Shown piece after piece: positions 39,978 to 49,083 of a stretch of 64,000 nt of DNA. The stretch is taken from the NCBI GenBank assembly GCA_030584025.1, contig CP129487.1, positions 3,873,001 through 3,937,000 on the forward strand, written 5' to 3'. The translations under genes and the position numbers were made by a program. Origin of the DNA: Cyclobacteriaceae bacterium. GTDB taxonomy: Bacteria; Bacteroidota; Bacteroidia; Cytophagales; Cyclobacteriaceae. The notes below the pieces were generated by a model. It worked only from the letters and a program-made list of their open reading frames with translations. It ran no database searches and had not been told where the DNA came from. Each line of letters starts with the position of its first letter. Positions within the stretch are counted from its first letter, which is position 1.

Positions 39978-40997
39978 ATGAAAAGATATTTTAACATTAC
40001 GGGTTTTGTTGTTGGATTAGCAGCCCTGTTAAGCAGTTGCGGAGGTGATAAAGAAGAGACTTGTGTATTTATTCCTCCGGTAACCGAAAAAGTTTCTGTT
40101 GATTACCTGCAACTTTCTGATTCAGTAGTGCAGCTTGAGACTAAAGAAGAAGTCATTGCCTTCCTCGGCCGCTACCCGATTATCCGCGATAATTTTCTGC
40201 GTAGATCCATGTACCCAAGTGATGCAGAGTTTGTGGAGGATTTATACAAACGATTCACCAACAATTATATGGATACGCTTCGTGCGGATGTGAAGCGCGT
40301 ATTTGGTGATGAACAAAATTTAAAGCAACAGTTCGAAGAAGCGTTCAGCAACTTGAAATACTATTATCCGGATTTTGTTCCGCCAAAAATCATTACGCTG
40401 GTAACCGGATTGGATAATGATATGCTCATGTCTGATTCGCTTATTGTGGTAAGTCTTGATTATTTCATTGGACCCGGTGCCAAGTATCGTCCGAACATGT
40501 ATGAATATTTATTGCGCCAATACACCAAAGATAACATTGTGCCTTCGGTGATGCTGCTGTATGGCATGAACCGCTTCAACTACAGCAATCCGGAAGACCA
40601 AACTACCCTCGCTGATATGGTAGCGTTTGGTAAGTCGTACTACTTTGCCAAGCACATGTTACCCTGCGTGCCCGATAGTATTTTTATCTGGTACACCGCT
40701 GAAGAAATAAAAGGCGCAGAAAAGAATCAGGATTTGATTTGGTATCGGCTTATAGAAGACCAGGTACTGTATGCTACCAGCCACATGACCAAGCAAAAGT
40801 TTTTGGGCGAACGCCCGGTAACCATTGAAGTAGGGGAGAAGTGTCCTGGCCGAATCGGGCAGTGGGTTGGCTGGGAGATTGTGAAAAGCTACATGAAGGC
40901 AAACCCGGAAACTACGCTTCCGGAATTGATGCAGATGCTGGATGCCGATAAGTTGTTTAAGGAATCGAAATACAAGCCTGAGCGGAAATCAGCGTAA
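39978..40997 (+). CDS. gldB: gliding motility lipoprotein GldB
   Basis: A 339-residue lipoprotein (lipobox LLSSC near residue 21). The family pattern is visible: YPDFVPPKIITLVTGLDNDM, a HxxxH-free helical core with IGPGAKYRPNMYEYLLRQY, and near the C-terminus the diagnostic PGRIGQWVGWEIVKSYM. GldB is needed for gliding in Flavobacterium johnsoniae and is widespread in gliding Bacteroidota, where it may assist assembly of the motility or type IX secretion machinery. No other gld gene is in the window. It follows the DUF6702-like gene after 15 nt. Confidence 0.85.
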   Translation: MKRYFNITGFVVGLAALLSSCGGDKEETCVFIPPVTEKVSVDYLQLSDSVVQLETKEEVIAFLGRYPIIRDNFLRRSMYPSDAEFVEDLYKRFTNNYMDTLRADVKRVFGDEQNLKQQFEEAFSNLKYYYPDFVPPKIITLVTGLDNDMLMSDSLIVVSLDYFIGPGAKYRPNMYEYLLRQYTKDNIVPSVMLLYGMNRFNYSNPEDQTTLADMVAFGKSYYFAKHMLPCVPDSIFIWYTAEEIKGAEKNQDLIWYRLIEDQVLYATSHMTKQKFLGERPVTIEVGEKCPGRIGQWVGWEIVKSYMKANPETTLPELMQMLDADKLFKESKYKPERKSA

Positions 40998-40999
40998 GC

Positions 41000-41716
41000 T
41001 TATAGCTGCAACGGAATTACTTTTTCTTTTACAAACCGGAACAGTTCTTTTCTAAAAAAGAGTATCAATACGGTAAGCACCACGGTTGTGTGTAACGTAA
41101 TGAATACGGGTGTGCCCATAATCCATACATCCGAGAGAAATCCACGCTCCAGCAAACCGTTCAGCAAAACAAATCCGTAACTGCCGATAATCAACAGCGG
41201 TAAAATCATAAAGCCTACGTTGTAAAGGCAGCCCCGTTTATTTTTTACCGCGCGAAACGAAGCAATGATAGGCGGCAGCGCCATGAGCAGTACAACGCCA
41301 TACGCCAGCCAACGAAAGTAAGGTTCTGCCTCTGTGCCCAAGGTCATGTTTCTGAACACAACGGTTTCATCTCCGCCACCCATAAACACCGTCATGATGC
41401 GGGCCTGGGGTACGTTGGCCCATATCAGCACAAATCCAAACGATTGCAGTTTTGTTGTTTCACTTCGCAGCAGAAACATCCCGATCCACGCCAGGGTCAT
41501 CGAAAAAATCGGTCCGGCAGCAGTAGGCCAATACCAATAAGCGGTCGCTTCCCTGCAGGATTTACACAATCGCCATGCGTTAAAGTCGCGGTATTCGGGC
41601 CAGCAGCCACAAATGAATTTGCCCACAATGAAATGAGAAATTTCGTGGGCTTCACCCATCAGCATGGCAAAAAGAAAAAAGGCGAAAAGGTTTTTCGCGT
41701 TGAGTTGAAGTTTCAC
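41000..41716 (-). CDS. multi-pass membrane protein with HExxH and PTAAGP motifs (M50-like)
   Basis: A 238-residue protein that starts at GTG (41714-41716). Five or six hydrophobic segments are predicted. HEISH lies near residue 24 within the first membrane segment, and WPTAAGPIFSM lies near residue 66. Site-2-type proteases combine HExxH in TM1 with a later NPDG or related loop; PTAAGP could be a distant counterpart or merely a structural turn. Two cysteine pairs (ICGCW and CKSC) may bind metal or form disulfides. Proteolysis is uncertain. It converges tail to tail with gldB with 2 bp between. Confidence 0.5.
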   Translation of the reverse strand: MKLQLNAKNLFAFFLFAMLMGEAHEISHFIVGKFICGCWPEYRDFNAWRLCKSCREATAYWYWPTAAGPIFSMTLAWIGMFLLRSETTKLQSFGFVLIWANVPQARIMTVFMGGGDETVVFRNMTLGTEAEPYFRWLAYGVVLLMALPPIIASFRAVKNKRGCLYNVGFMILPLLIIGSYGFVLLNGLLERGFLSDVWIMGTPVFITLHTTVVLTVLILFFRKELFRFVKEKVIPLQL

Positions 41717-41771
41717 ACCGTAATGTTTGCCCTAAGACTCCGGTGGTGGGGTTCAGGTTGCACCTTTGTGC

Positions 41772-41779
41772 TATCTTTG
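41772..41779 (+). promoter_or_regulatory. -7 promoter box of tpiA
   Basis: TATCTTTG, a match to TAnnTTTG, 18 bp before the tpiA ATG. The -33 TTG is not at standard spacing. The divergent membrane-protein gene starts 55 bp to the left. Confidence 0.4.
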
Positions 41780-41797
41780 TTTTTAAACTAATTAATA

Positions 41798-42559
41798 ATG
41801 AGAGCAAAAATTGTAGCCGGTAACTGGAAAATGAACAAATCGCTGGAAGAAGCGAATACGTTAACCTCGGAAATCGCGGGCATGGTAGCCGATGAAGTTC
41901 GGGGTGATGTAAAGGTGGTGTTGTGTACACCCTTCCCGTATTTGTTGCCGGTGAAAAAATTGATTGGCGAGCAAACCCGAATAGCTGTGGGCGCACAAAA
42001 CTGCAGTGAGCATGAAGCCGGTGCATACACCGGTGAAGTATCTGCACCCATGTTGGCGTCCATGCATATTCCATACGTGATACTGGGCCACAGCGAGCGC
42101 AGGCAATATTTTGGTGAAGGGGGTGCATTGCTGGCAAAGAAGGTTGATGTGGCTTTGAAGCATAACCTTATTCCGATTTATTGTTGTGGCGAGCCGCTTG
42201 AAGTGCGTGAACGCAATGAACATGAAGTCCTGGTGAAACAACAAGTAGAAGAAAGCTTGTTCCATCTGGATTCAGAAACGATAAAGAAGATTGTCATTGC
42301 TTACGAACCGGTTTGGGCCATTGGTACAGGAAAAACCGCCAGCGCACAACAAGCACAAGACATGCACGCTGTTATTCGTAAGCACCTGGCTAGTAAGTAT
42401 GGTCAGCCCGTAGCCGATTCCATTTCTATTTTATATGGAGGAAGTGTAAACGCAGCCAATGCAAAAGAGTTATTCGCTTGCGCAGATGTAGACGGTGGCT
42501 TGGTTGGAGGCGCTTCGTTGAAGTCGCGGGAGTTTGTGGAAATTATTAAGTCGATTTGA
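41798..42559 (+). CDS. tpiA: triosephosphate isomerase
   Basis: A 253-residue TIM-barrel enzyme of normal length. Catalytic residues are in their motifs: Asn9 and Lys11 (AGNWKMNKS), His in ILGHSERRQYFGE near 95, Glu in AYEPVWAIGTGKTAS near 167, and the phosphate loop YGGSVNAAN near 210. It interconverts dihydroxyacetone phosphate and glyceraldehyde-3-phosphate in the cytoplasm, the glycolysis/gluconeogenesis step. Isolated from other glycolytic genes in the window. Confidence 0.97.
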   Translation: MRAKIVAGNWKMNKSLEEANTLTSEIAGMVADEVRGDVKVVLCTPFPYLLPVKKLIGEQTRIAVGAQNCSEHEAGAYTGEVSAPMLASMHIPYVILGHSERRQYFGEGGALLAKKVDVALKHNLIPIYCCGEPLEVRERNEHEVLVKQQVEESLFHLDSETIKKIVIAYEPVWAIGTGKTASAQQAQDMHAVIRKHLASKYGQPVADSISILYGGSVNAANAKELFACADVDGGLVGGASLKSREFVEIIKSI

Positions 42560-42643
42560 AAATGTATGGAGTTGAAAATTTGAAGATTCTAACATGTATG
42601 CTTTCCTTTTAAATGCGTTAACTTTACTTCATCTTCATGTGTG

Positions 42644-43228
42644 ATGAATCAGGCAAAATCAAATTCACTGGATGTTATTTTTCAGGTAAATGAACTCGCC
42701 TGGGCATTATACAATTCAAATCCAGCTAACGAAATGAAAACAATGGCCAGCAAAGATGATGTTACCCTATTGGTAGGTAACCTCAACAAACATGGTGTTC
42801 GGTTTATCCTTATTGGTGGATTTGCGATGGCTTTTCATGGGCATGTGCGGGCAACGAATGATATTGATTTTTGGATAGAGAACACTCCGGAGAATATGGA
42901 TAAATTGCGTCAAGCGTTGTTGGACAGTGGCGTTGCGGAAGCACAAATCATGCGTAATACGATGCAGTTGGTAGGCGGGTTCACGGTGTTCAACTTAATG
43001 GAAACCGGATTTCAAATTGACTTAATGCATAACCTTAAAGCATTCAAAGAAATTGATTTTAATCAGTGCTATGCACGTGTGCAGCGAGCTAACTACAATG
43101 GTGTTGATATCTCTGTACTTAATGCTGAAGATTTACTGAAAGAGAAGCGCGAAACTAACCGTGATAAAGATCAGGGAGATATTTCGTTTTTAGAAGCCTT
43201 GATAGTAAAGCTCAAGAAATTGCTATAG
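42644..43228 (+). CDS. nucleotidyltransferase domain protein (orphan, MNT/DUF6036-like)
   Basis: 194 residues from the ATG at 42644; an internal ATG at 42734 would give 164. The nucleotidyltransferase core is FILIGGFAMAFHGHVRATND then IDFWIENTPENMDKL, with the third acid in FQIDLMHNL. C-terminal KEKRETNRDKDQGDISFLEA resembles the region that often follows in DUF6036-type proteins. Unlike the other two nucleotidyltransferases here, it has no short partner gene. Role unknown. It lies between tpiA and prmA and is unrelated to either. Confidence 0.72.
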   Translation: MNQAKSNSLDVIFQVNELAWALYNSNPANEMKTMASKDDVTLLVGNLNKHGVRFILIGGFAMAFHGHVRATNDIDFWIENTPENMDKLRQALLDSGVAEAQIMRNTMQLVGGFTVFNLMETGFQIDLMHNLKAFKEIDFNQCYARVQRANYNGVDISVLNAEDLLKEKRETNRDKDQGDISFLEALIVKLKKLL

Positions 43229-43319
43229 CCAATTGACTATTGAGATTGCAGAAAATTGAGAATTAAAGTAGGTGTCTAATCGACTCATTCTCAAATTAAA
43301 CCATTTTCAAATTAAATTT

Positions 43320-44156
43320 ATGCACTACACCCGCCTCCAGGTAATCTGCAACTCCGACTTCGCGGAAATTCTCATGGCCGAAATAGCAGAGGTTGGCTTT
43401 GATACGTTTATGGAAACGGAAACCGGTTTTGAAGCTTTTGCCGAGCAGAATCAGTACGACAAACAAAAACTGCAGGAGATCAAAGATCGGTACACGGCAC
43501 ACACGCCCGTAGTTTTTTACATCGATCGGGTGGAAAAGAAAAACTGGAATGAAGAATGGGAGAAAAATTATGAGCCGATAATTGTTGAAGACATCATTAT
43601 CGTTCGCGCTGAATTTCACCAACCGGAAAAGAAATACCCGATTGAACTCATCATCACTCCGAAAATGTCGTTTGGCACCGGGCATCATCAAACCACGTAC
43701 CTGATGCTGAAGGCACAACTTCAACTGGATCATCAAAATAAAATGGTGATGGATGCCGGAACTGGCACAGCCGTGCTGGCTATCATGGCATCAAAACGTG
43801 GAGCAAAAAAAATTGAAGCCTTTGATATTGATAGCTGGAGTGTGGAGAACGGAAATGAAAATGCAGCGATCAACCAGTGTTCCAATATTCACATCCGTCA
43901 GGGCAAAATTGATGAGCTTACTTTTGCAGAGCCTTTCGACATCATCCTCGCGAACATCAACAAGAATATTTTACTAAGTGAAATGCACCACTATGCTGCT
44001 CACCTGAAATCCGGAGGTCAGTTATTGTTAAGTGGTTTTTATGAGAAGGACATTGCCGACTTAACGGAAAAGGCCTCGCAGTATAACCTGCATCCGGTGC
44101 TGTCGGATACCCGCGATGACTGGGCCTGTCTGCTGCTCCAAAAGAACAACGCTTGA
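43320..44156 (+). CDS. prmA: ribosomal protein L11 methyltransferase
   Basis: About 278 residues from the ATG at 43320; a TTG at 43272 would add 16 unconserved residues. The SAM-binding motif I is DAGTGTAVLAIMASKRGA with the second motif FDIDSWSVENGNENA. The catalytic-side LANINKNILL and the substrate-side TGHHQTTYLML (conserved in PrmA as GTGxHxTT) are present. It trimethylates ribosomal protein L11. It is shorter at the N-terminal L11-recognition domain than E. coli PrmA. Confidence 0.9.
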   Translation: MHYTRLQVICNSDFAEILMAEIAEVGFDTFMETETGFEAFAEQNQYDKQKLQEIKDRYTAHTPVVFYIDRVEKKNWNEEWEKNYEPIIVEDIIIVRAEFHQPEKKYPIELIITPKMSFGTGHHQTTYLMLKAQLQLDHQNKMVMDAGTGTAVLAIMASKRGAKKIEAFDIDSWSVENGNENAAINQCSNIHIRQGKIDELTFAEPFDIILANINKNILLSEMHHYAAHLKSGGQLLLSGFYEKDIADLTEKASQYNLHPVLSDTRDDWACLLLQKNNA

Positions 44157-44253
44157 TTTGTACAGAAAACCGGGGTACAACGTTTAATCCTTTACAAACC
44201 GGCCGTTTAGCTTTATTCGGCATTATTTGCGAATTTCGAAGGTTTAAGTTTCT

Positions 44254-47200
44254 GTGAAGCGCACATCTACATACCTGTTTTTTGGCCTCATGCTGGTCTC
44301 TGCTTTTGCCTTTGCCCAGGCAAGCAAAACCCCCGCGGTGGTATTGAATTTCCCCGATAGCATTGGGTTGGCATTGGAAAATACACGCAATACCGAAGCC
44401 ATGGTTATTGGAGGTGCTTTACCAACGGCATGGAATAACCTGGGCTTGGATCAGCAACAGCGTATTCAACGTCAGTTTTATACCATGAAGAAGAAGGGGT
44501 ATAAACTGCGTCCGCACTTTGTACAATATTTTGGGGCTTTGGTTAATGCCATCAGTGTTGAGGGAATTGACCCACAACAGCTAAACAATTATTTGAACGT
44601 AGTGGATAAGGTTGTAGAAAACTACAAATCTGATAAGACATCCATCTTTCTGGTAGCTGCTAATACATTCTTTAAGCATCATGCGCTGCATTTCGATAAG
44701 TCGAACCGGCTCTATGCCAGGGATGATGATTATACATTTGAGTTTCTGGAATATATTCCGCCTCCAATTGACACAACAGCAGTAGATGAGAATTACGATG
44801 ACTGGAGTGACTGGCAAGAACCAGACAGTACCAACATGCCAGAAATCACCCCGTATTGGATGACTCAACCGCCACCGCCTTATGTGGAAGGTCCGGTTAT
44901 CCGGTTCAACAGTGTGTCACTGAATTTTGTAACCCCTTACGACTCGGTGTTGCTGCGAAACACGAAAGGAATTTTCGCACTCACGCAAAATCTTTTTGTG
45001 GGTGAAGGTGGGCGGTTCGGCTGGTCGCCTGCCGGACTTAATGATGAGGAGGTGTACTGCAATTTTAAGGAGTACAATTTCAATACAAAGAAGACCGAGC
45101 TTACATCATCATTGGTAATGCTGAACTATACCGGCAAAACCCCCGGACTGATTGCTGGTACCTTTGAGTTTAAATCACAACAGCGAAAAGATTCTGTTGC
45201 TTCTTCCTATCCGAGGTTTACGTCCTATGAAGGTAACTTGAAAATAAATGGACTTGGTCCTGAGAATATCGTGTATCAGGGTGGCTTCTCGCTTCAAGGG
45301 GCTACAATAAAAAGTACCAACGTAGCTGGCGACCTGGGTTCTGTTACCATTCTCGATAGCCTGGATAGTAAAAAATTCAAAGCCCGTGCAAAGGAGTTTG
45401 TGTTCAAAGATTCCCTGATCAGTTCTGATCGGGCAACAATTACCATCTTTCAGGAAAACGATTCGATTCACCACCGCTCATTGCAAATGCGGTACGATTA
45501 TGCCAAAGAGAGACTTGTACTATTGAGCGAAAAAGGTGCTATGCGTAACGCGCCATTCACGGCAACTTTTTTTGGAATGGATTTTTCCGCCAACATGATT
45601 CGATGGGACATGAAAGCCGATAGCCTGGATGTTTATGCACAACTGGGAAGCGGGCAGGCACCCATGATTATTGAATCGTATGATTACTACAGTCCGATAG
45701 ATTTTCAACTGGCCAAAGGTGTTGGATTTAACTTTCATCCATTGGGTATTGTGGCTAAGTATTGTATTGAAAACAATACACGCGAAACGCATACAGGGGA
45801 TATTGCACAAACCTATGGGCTGGATATTCTGGCCGTGCAAAAGGCCATTGAATTTCTTGCTTCAAAAGGATTGGTAGAATATTGGCCCAATGGTGATTTG
45901 GTGATCGTTAAAGAAAAGGCCATTACGCAATACCTGGCAGCAAAAGGTGAGGCCGATTACGATAACCTGAAAGTACAGTCTGTGGCAGGATCGTATGCTA
46001 CACTGGACATTAAAAAGCCAGTTTATTCAAATGCCACTATCGACTTTGCCGATCGCAACATGGTAGTGCGTGGTGTGGAAGAATTCAGCGTGAGTGATTC
46101 ACTGAACGTGGTGATTAAGCCTGATAGCAGTGTAATCACCATTCTTCAAAACCGCGACATTAAATTCAACGGAACCATCACTGCGGGTAACTTCGAAATT
46201 ACCGGTCATGACTTTACGTTTAAATACGACAGCTTCTTCATTAACCTGACGCACATTGACTCCATTAATTTCTTTGCGATGGAGCGCAATGCCCAGGGTC
46301 AGATGATCCGCAAGAAGATTAACAATTCCATGGTGGGAGCCGACTCACTTGCTGCTGCAGAGGGTGGCTTGGGTGATTTATCAAAATCATCCGGAACATT
46401 ATTCATCAACAGACCCGATAATAAATCAGGAAGAAAAAGAGTTCCGAATTACCCACGACTGGATGCAACAACCGGTGGCGTGATTTATTTCAACCGGCCG
46501 GAAGTATTGAATGGTGTTTACGATCAATCGATTTTTTTTGCGATACCCCCGTTTAAACTGGATAGTTTGAATGATGCTGACCCAACCTCGATCAACTTTG
46601 AGGGTACGTTTGTTTCGAGTGGTATGTTCCCAAGCTTCAAAGAAAAGCTGCACACCATGCCCGATAAATCGTTGGGTTTTGAGCACATTGTTCCACAAGG
46701 AGGCTATCAATTATACAAGGGCGATGGAAAACTAAATGGTGTCATTCGACTTGACAATCGTGGGATACGTTCAGTCGGCACGATAAATTTCTTTGCGGCT
46801 ACGGTTCGCTCAAATGATTTCGTTTTTTATCCGGATTCGGTAGTTACACGAGGCGATCGCGCTTTCATTGAAGAGAAACAATTTGGAGCAGTTACCTTTC
46901 CGCAAGCCTCCATGCCCGATTACCAGATGTTATGGAAGCCCAAGCAAGATCAGATGCGCTTCCGGAACACACGCTCACCATTTAACCTTTATGATTCCAC
47001 CGCGCAATTAACCGGTCAATTGATTGTTTCGAAAAATGGTGTAACCGGTGCCGGGCGGTTAGACACACGTGGTTCCGAGTTGCGTTCACGCGAAATGAGT
47101 TTTAATGGAAAAGATTTTGGAGCACGTCATGCGCGTTTCCGCGCAAAGTCGGCCGACCCGAACAAGCCACTTATTGATGGTACTGATGTGCGGGTGAAAT

Positions 47201-49017
47201 TTAATCTCGCGCAGAATTACGCGGACATCAGCCCGGAAATTGCCGGTGAAGCTGCGATTGATTTTCCATACGCGCAATTCAAAACATCAATACCCAACGC
47301 GCGATGGGATCTCACAAATCAGAAAATCATTATGACCAAAGGGGAGAATGTTCCGCTGGAAGATTCTTATTTCTATACCACCCGAAAAGACCTGGATTCT
47401 CTGAACTTCAATGCTGAGAAAGCAGAGTATGATTTGAAAACCCAAGAGCTTAAGGTGAGTGGTATTCCATACATCATTGTGGCTGATGCCAAGATCACCC
47501 CAGAAAATGGTGAGGTGCTTATTTTGGAGAACGCAAAAATCGGCACACTTAAAAACACCACCATCGTCATTGATACGCTAAATGGCTATCACCGGCTAAC
47601 GGAAGGCGTAGTGGATGTTATTTCCAGAAATGAATTTTCGGGTTATGCTACGTATCAGTATGTAAACTTTTTGAACGACACGTTTGCTATTAAAATGACT
47701 GACTTCCACTTGGAAGAAGTTGCGCCTGTGCAAACATCCAAACTTTTTGGGCGAAAGCAGTCTACAGCCTCACAACAAACCGTTGCTACGGGTTCGGTTT
47801 CAGAGCAAGATCACCTGGTATTGGGTGCAGGTATGTTTTACCGGGGCGACATGATTATGTATGCTACTAAACCCGCATTGACGCTTAGCGGAAGTATAAA
47901 ACTGGACATTAAGAAAATCAAAGATTACAACACCTGGATACGCTACGAGCAAACCGGTGACGAAACAGAAGTATTCATTGATTTTGATAATGCACTGAAC
48001 GAAGAAGGTCGAAAAGTGGATGCGGGCCTGCACTTCTCTGCACTTGATAATTCGCTTTACATTTCGTTTTTGAATGAAAAACTTGACGATGATGATGACT
48101 TCTTTGTGCCCAGCGGTACCTTGTACTACGATGTAGAAAGCAAAGAGTACCGGATTGAAGATCTTGAAAAGGCGGCTGGAAACAAACTCTCCGGAAAAGT
48201 TTTTGCGTACAACGATGAAACCGCAAGCGTTCGTTTTGAAGGCCCGATCAAATTCTTTAATGGGTATAAGGATTTTGACATCACCGCCAGCGCCATTGGC
48301 CAAGGCAACATGGAAACGAATGAGATTAAAATGAATTCATTGGTAGCGGTGAACACTACGGCCATTTCCACAGCATTTGACATTATGGCACGCGACATCC
48401 AGTTGGTTATTCAAAATGAAAGTGTGGATGAAGGCCTGGGTGATCCAACCGAGTTACTGTATAAAATCGCTGATCTCATTGGCGAACGTGCAGTAAAGGA
48501 TTATGAAACACGAACGGCTCAGGGTCATGTTCCGCTGGCATCTTATCCGGCCTTGGCCAAGCCACTAACATTTTCAAATGTAAACCTCAAGTGGTCGGCT
48601 GAACACAAAGCTTTTTATAGCGAGGGTAACTTGGGTCTTTCGAATATTGGACGAAACGATATTAATGGTTCATTCGAAGGCTTTATGGAAATCCGGAAAG
48701 ATGAAGATGGATTGCCCGTGTTTAATGTGTTCATTAAAGCCTCTCCTGATTCATGGTATTACTTTGGATTTGAAGACAACCGCCTGTTGATGTATTCGTC
48801 CAATGAAGAATTCAATACCACGGTGTATAAGCGCACCAATTCAGGTAAGGCAAAAATTGGCGAGATGGTATTTATTCCCGGTACGGAAGAAGAAGCACTT
48901 GCTTTTGTAAACGGGTTCCGCAAGCAATACTATGGCATTGAAGTGCCCTACAACCTGAACAGCGGATCTGTATTAAAGAGGAAGGAAGAGAAGAAAGATG
49001 ATGATGACGGATTTTGA
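44254..49017 (+). CDS. large secreted protein of unknown function, 1587 residues
   Basis: It starts with GTG (44254-44256) and a signal peptide (FFGLMLVSAFAFAQ). The rest lacks membrane helices except the signal, and consists of beta-rich units, for example GTITAGNFEITGHDFTFKYD, FSLQGATIKSTNVAGDLGSV and GRLDTRGSELRSREMSFNG, that repeat a pattern of alternating G and hydrophobic residues every 15-20 positions and resemble LptA/OstA-type or other beta-solenoid repeats. A helical stretch of about 60 residues (KYCIENNTRETHTGDIAQTY onward) looks winged-helix-like. The C-terminus is acidic (EEKKDDDDGF). No named family was recognised. It is probably conserved in this lineage; an envelope role is inferred. 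Confidence 0.6.
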   Translation: MKRTSTYLFFGLMLVSAFAFAQASKTPAVVLNFPDSIGLALENTRNTEAMVIGGALPTAWNNLGLDQQQRIQRQFYTMKKKGYKLRPHFVQYFGALVNAISVEGIDPQQLNNYLNVVDKVVENYKSDKTSIFLVAANTFFKHHALHFDKSNRLYARDDDYTFEFLEYIPPPIDTTAVDENYDDWSDWQEPDSTNMPEITPYWMTQPPPPYVEGPVIRFNSVSLNFVTPYDSVLLRNTKGIFALTQNLFVGEGGRFGWSPAGLNDEEVYCNFKEYNFNTKKTELTSSLVMLNYTGKTPGLIAGTFEFKSQQRKDSVASSYPRFTSYEGNLKINGLGPENIVYQGGFSLQGATIKSTNVAGDLGSVTILDSLDSKKFKARAKEFVFKDSLISSDRATITIFQENDSIHHRSLQMRYDYAKERLVLLSEKGAMRNAPFTATFFGMDFSANMIRWDMKADSLDVYAQLGSGQAPMIIESYDYYSPIDFQLAKGVGFNFHPLGIVAKYCIENNTRETHTGDIAQTYGLDILAVQKAIEFLASKGLVEYWPNGDLVIVKEKAITQYLAAKGEADYDNLKVQSVAGSYATLDIKKPVYSNATIDFADRNMVVRGVEEFSVSDSLNVVIKPDSSVITILQNRDIKFNGTITAGNFEITGHDFTFKYDSFFINLTHIDSINFFAMERNAQGQMIRKKINNSMVGADSLAAAEGGLGDLSKSSGTLFINRPDNKSGRKRVPNYPRLDATTGGVIYFNRPEVLNGVYDQSIFFAIPPFKLDSLNDADPTSINFEGTFVSSGMFPSFKEKLHTMPDKSLGFEHIVPQGGYQLYKGDGKLNGVIRLDNRGIRSVGTINFFAATVRSNDFVFYPDSVVTRGDRAFIEEKQFGAVTFPQASMPDYQMLWKPKQDQMRFRNTRSPFNLYDSTAQLTGQLIVSKNGVTGAGRLDTRGSELRSREMSFNGKDFGARHARFRAKSADPNKPLIDGTDVRVKFNLAQNYADISPEIAGEAAIDFPYAQFKTSIPNARWDLTNQKIIMTKGENVPLEDSYFYTTRKDLDSLNFNAEKAEYDLKTQELKVSGIPYIIVADAKITPENGEVLILENAKIGTLKNTTIVIDTLNGYHRLTEGVVDVISRNEFSGYATYQYVNFLNDTFAIKMTDFHLEEVAPVQTSKLFGRKQSTASQQTVATGSVSEQDHLVLGAGMFYRGDMIMYATKPALTLSGSIKLDIKKIKDYNTWIRYEQTGDETEVFIDFDNALNEEGRKVDAGLHFSALDNSLYISFLNEKLDDDDDFFVPSGTLYYDVESKEYRIEDLEKAAGNKLSGKVFAYNDETASVRFEGPIKFFNGYKDFDITASAIGQGNMETNEIKMNSLVAVNTTAISTAFDIMARDIQLVIQNESVDEGLGDPTELLYKIADLIGERAVKDYETRTAQGHVPLASYPALAKPLTFSNVNLKWSAEHKAFYSEGNLGLSNIGRNDINGSFEGFMEIRKDEDGLPVFNVFIKASPDSWYYFGFEDNRLLMYSSNEEFNTTVYKRTNSGKAKIGEMVFIPGTEEEALAFVNGFRKQYYGIEVPYNLNSGSVLKRKEEKKDDDDGF

Positions 49018-49083
49018 TATCCGGTTTTCGTCATGCCCAAATAAAACTTAATTTCACGCCTCGCTTAAACGATATACTATTTT

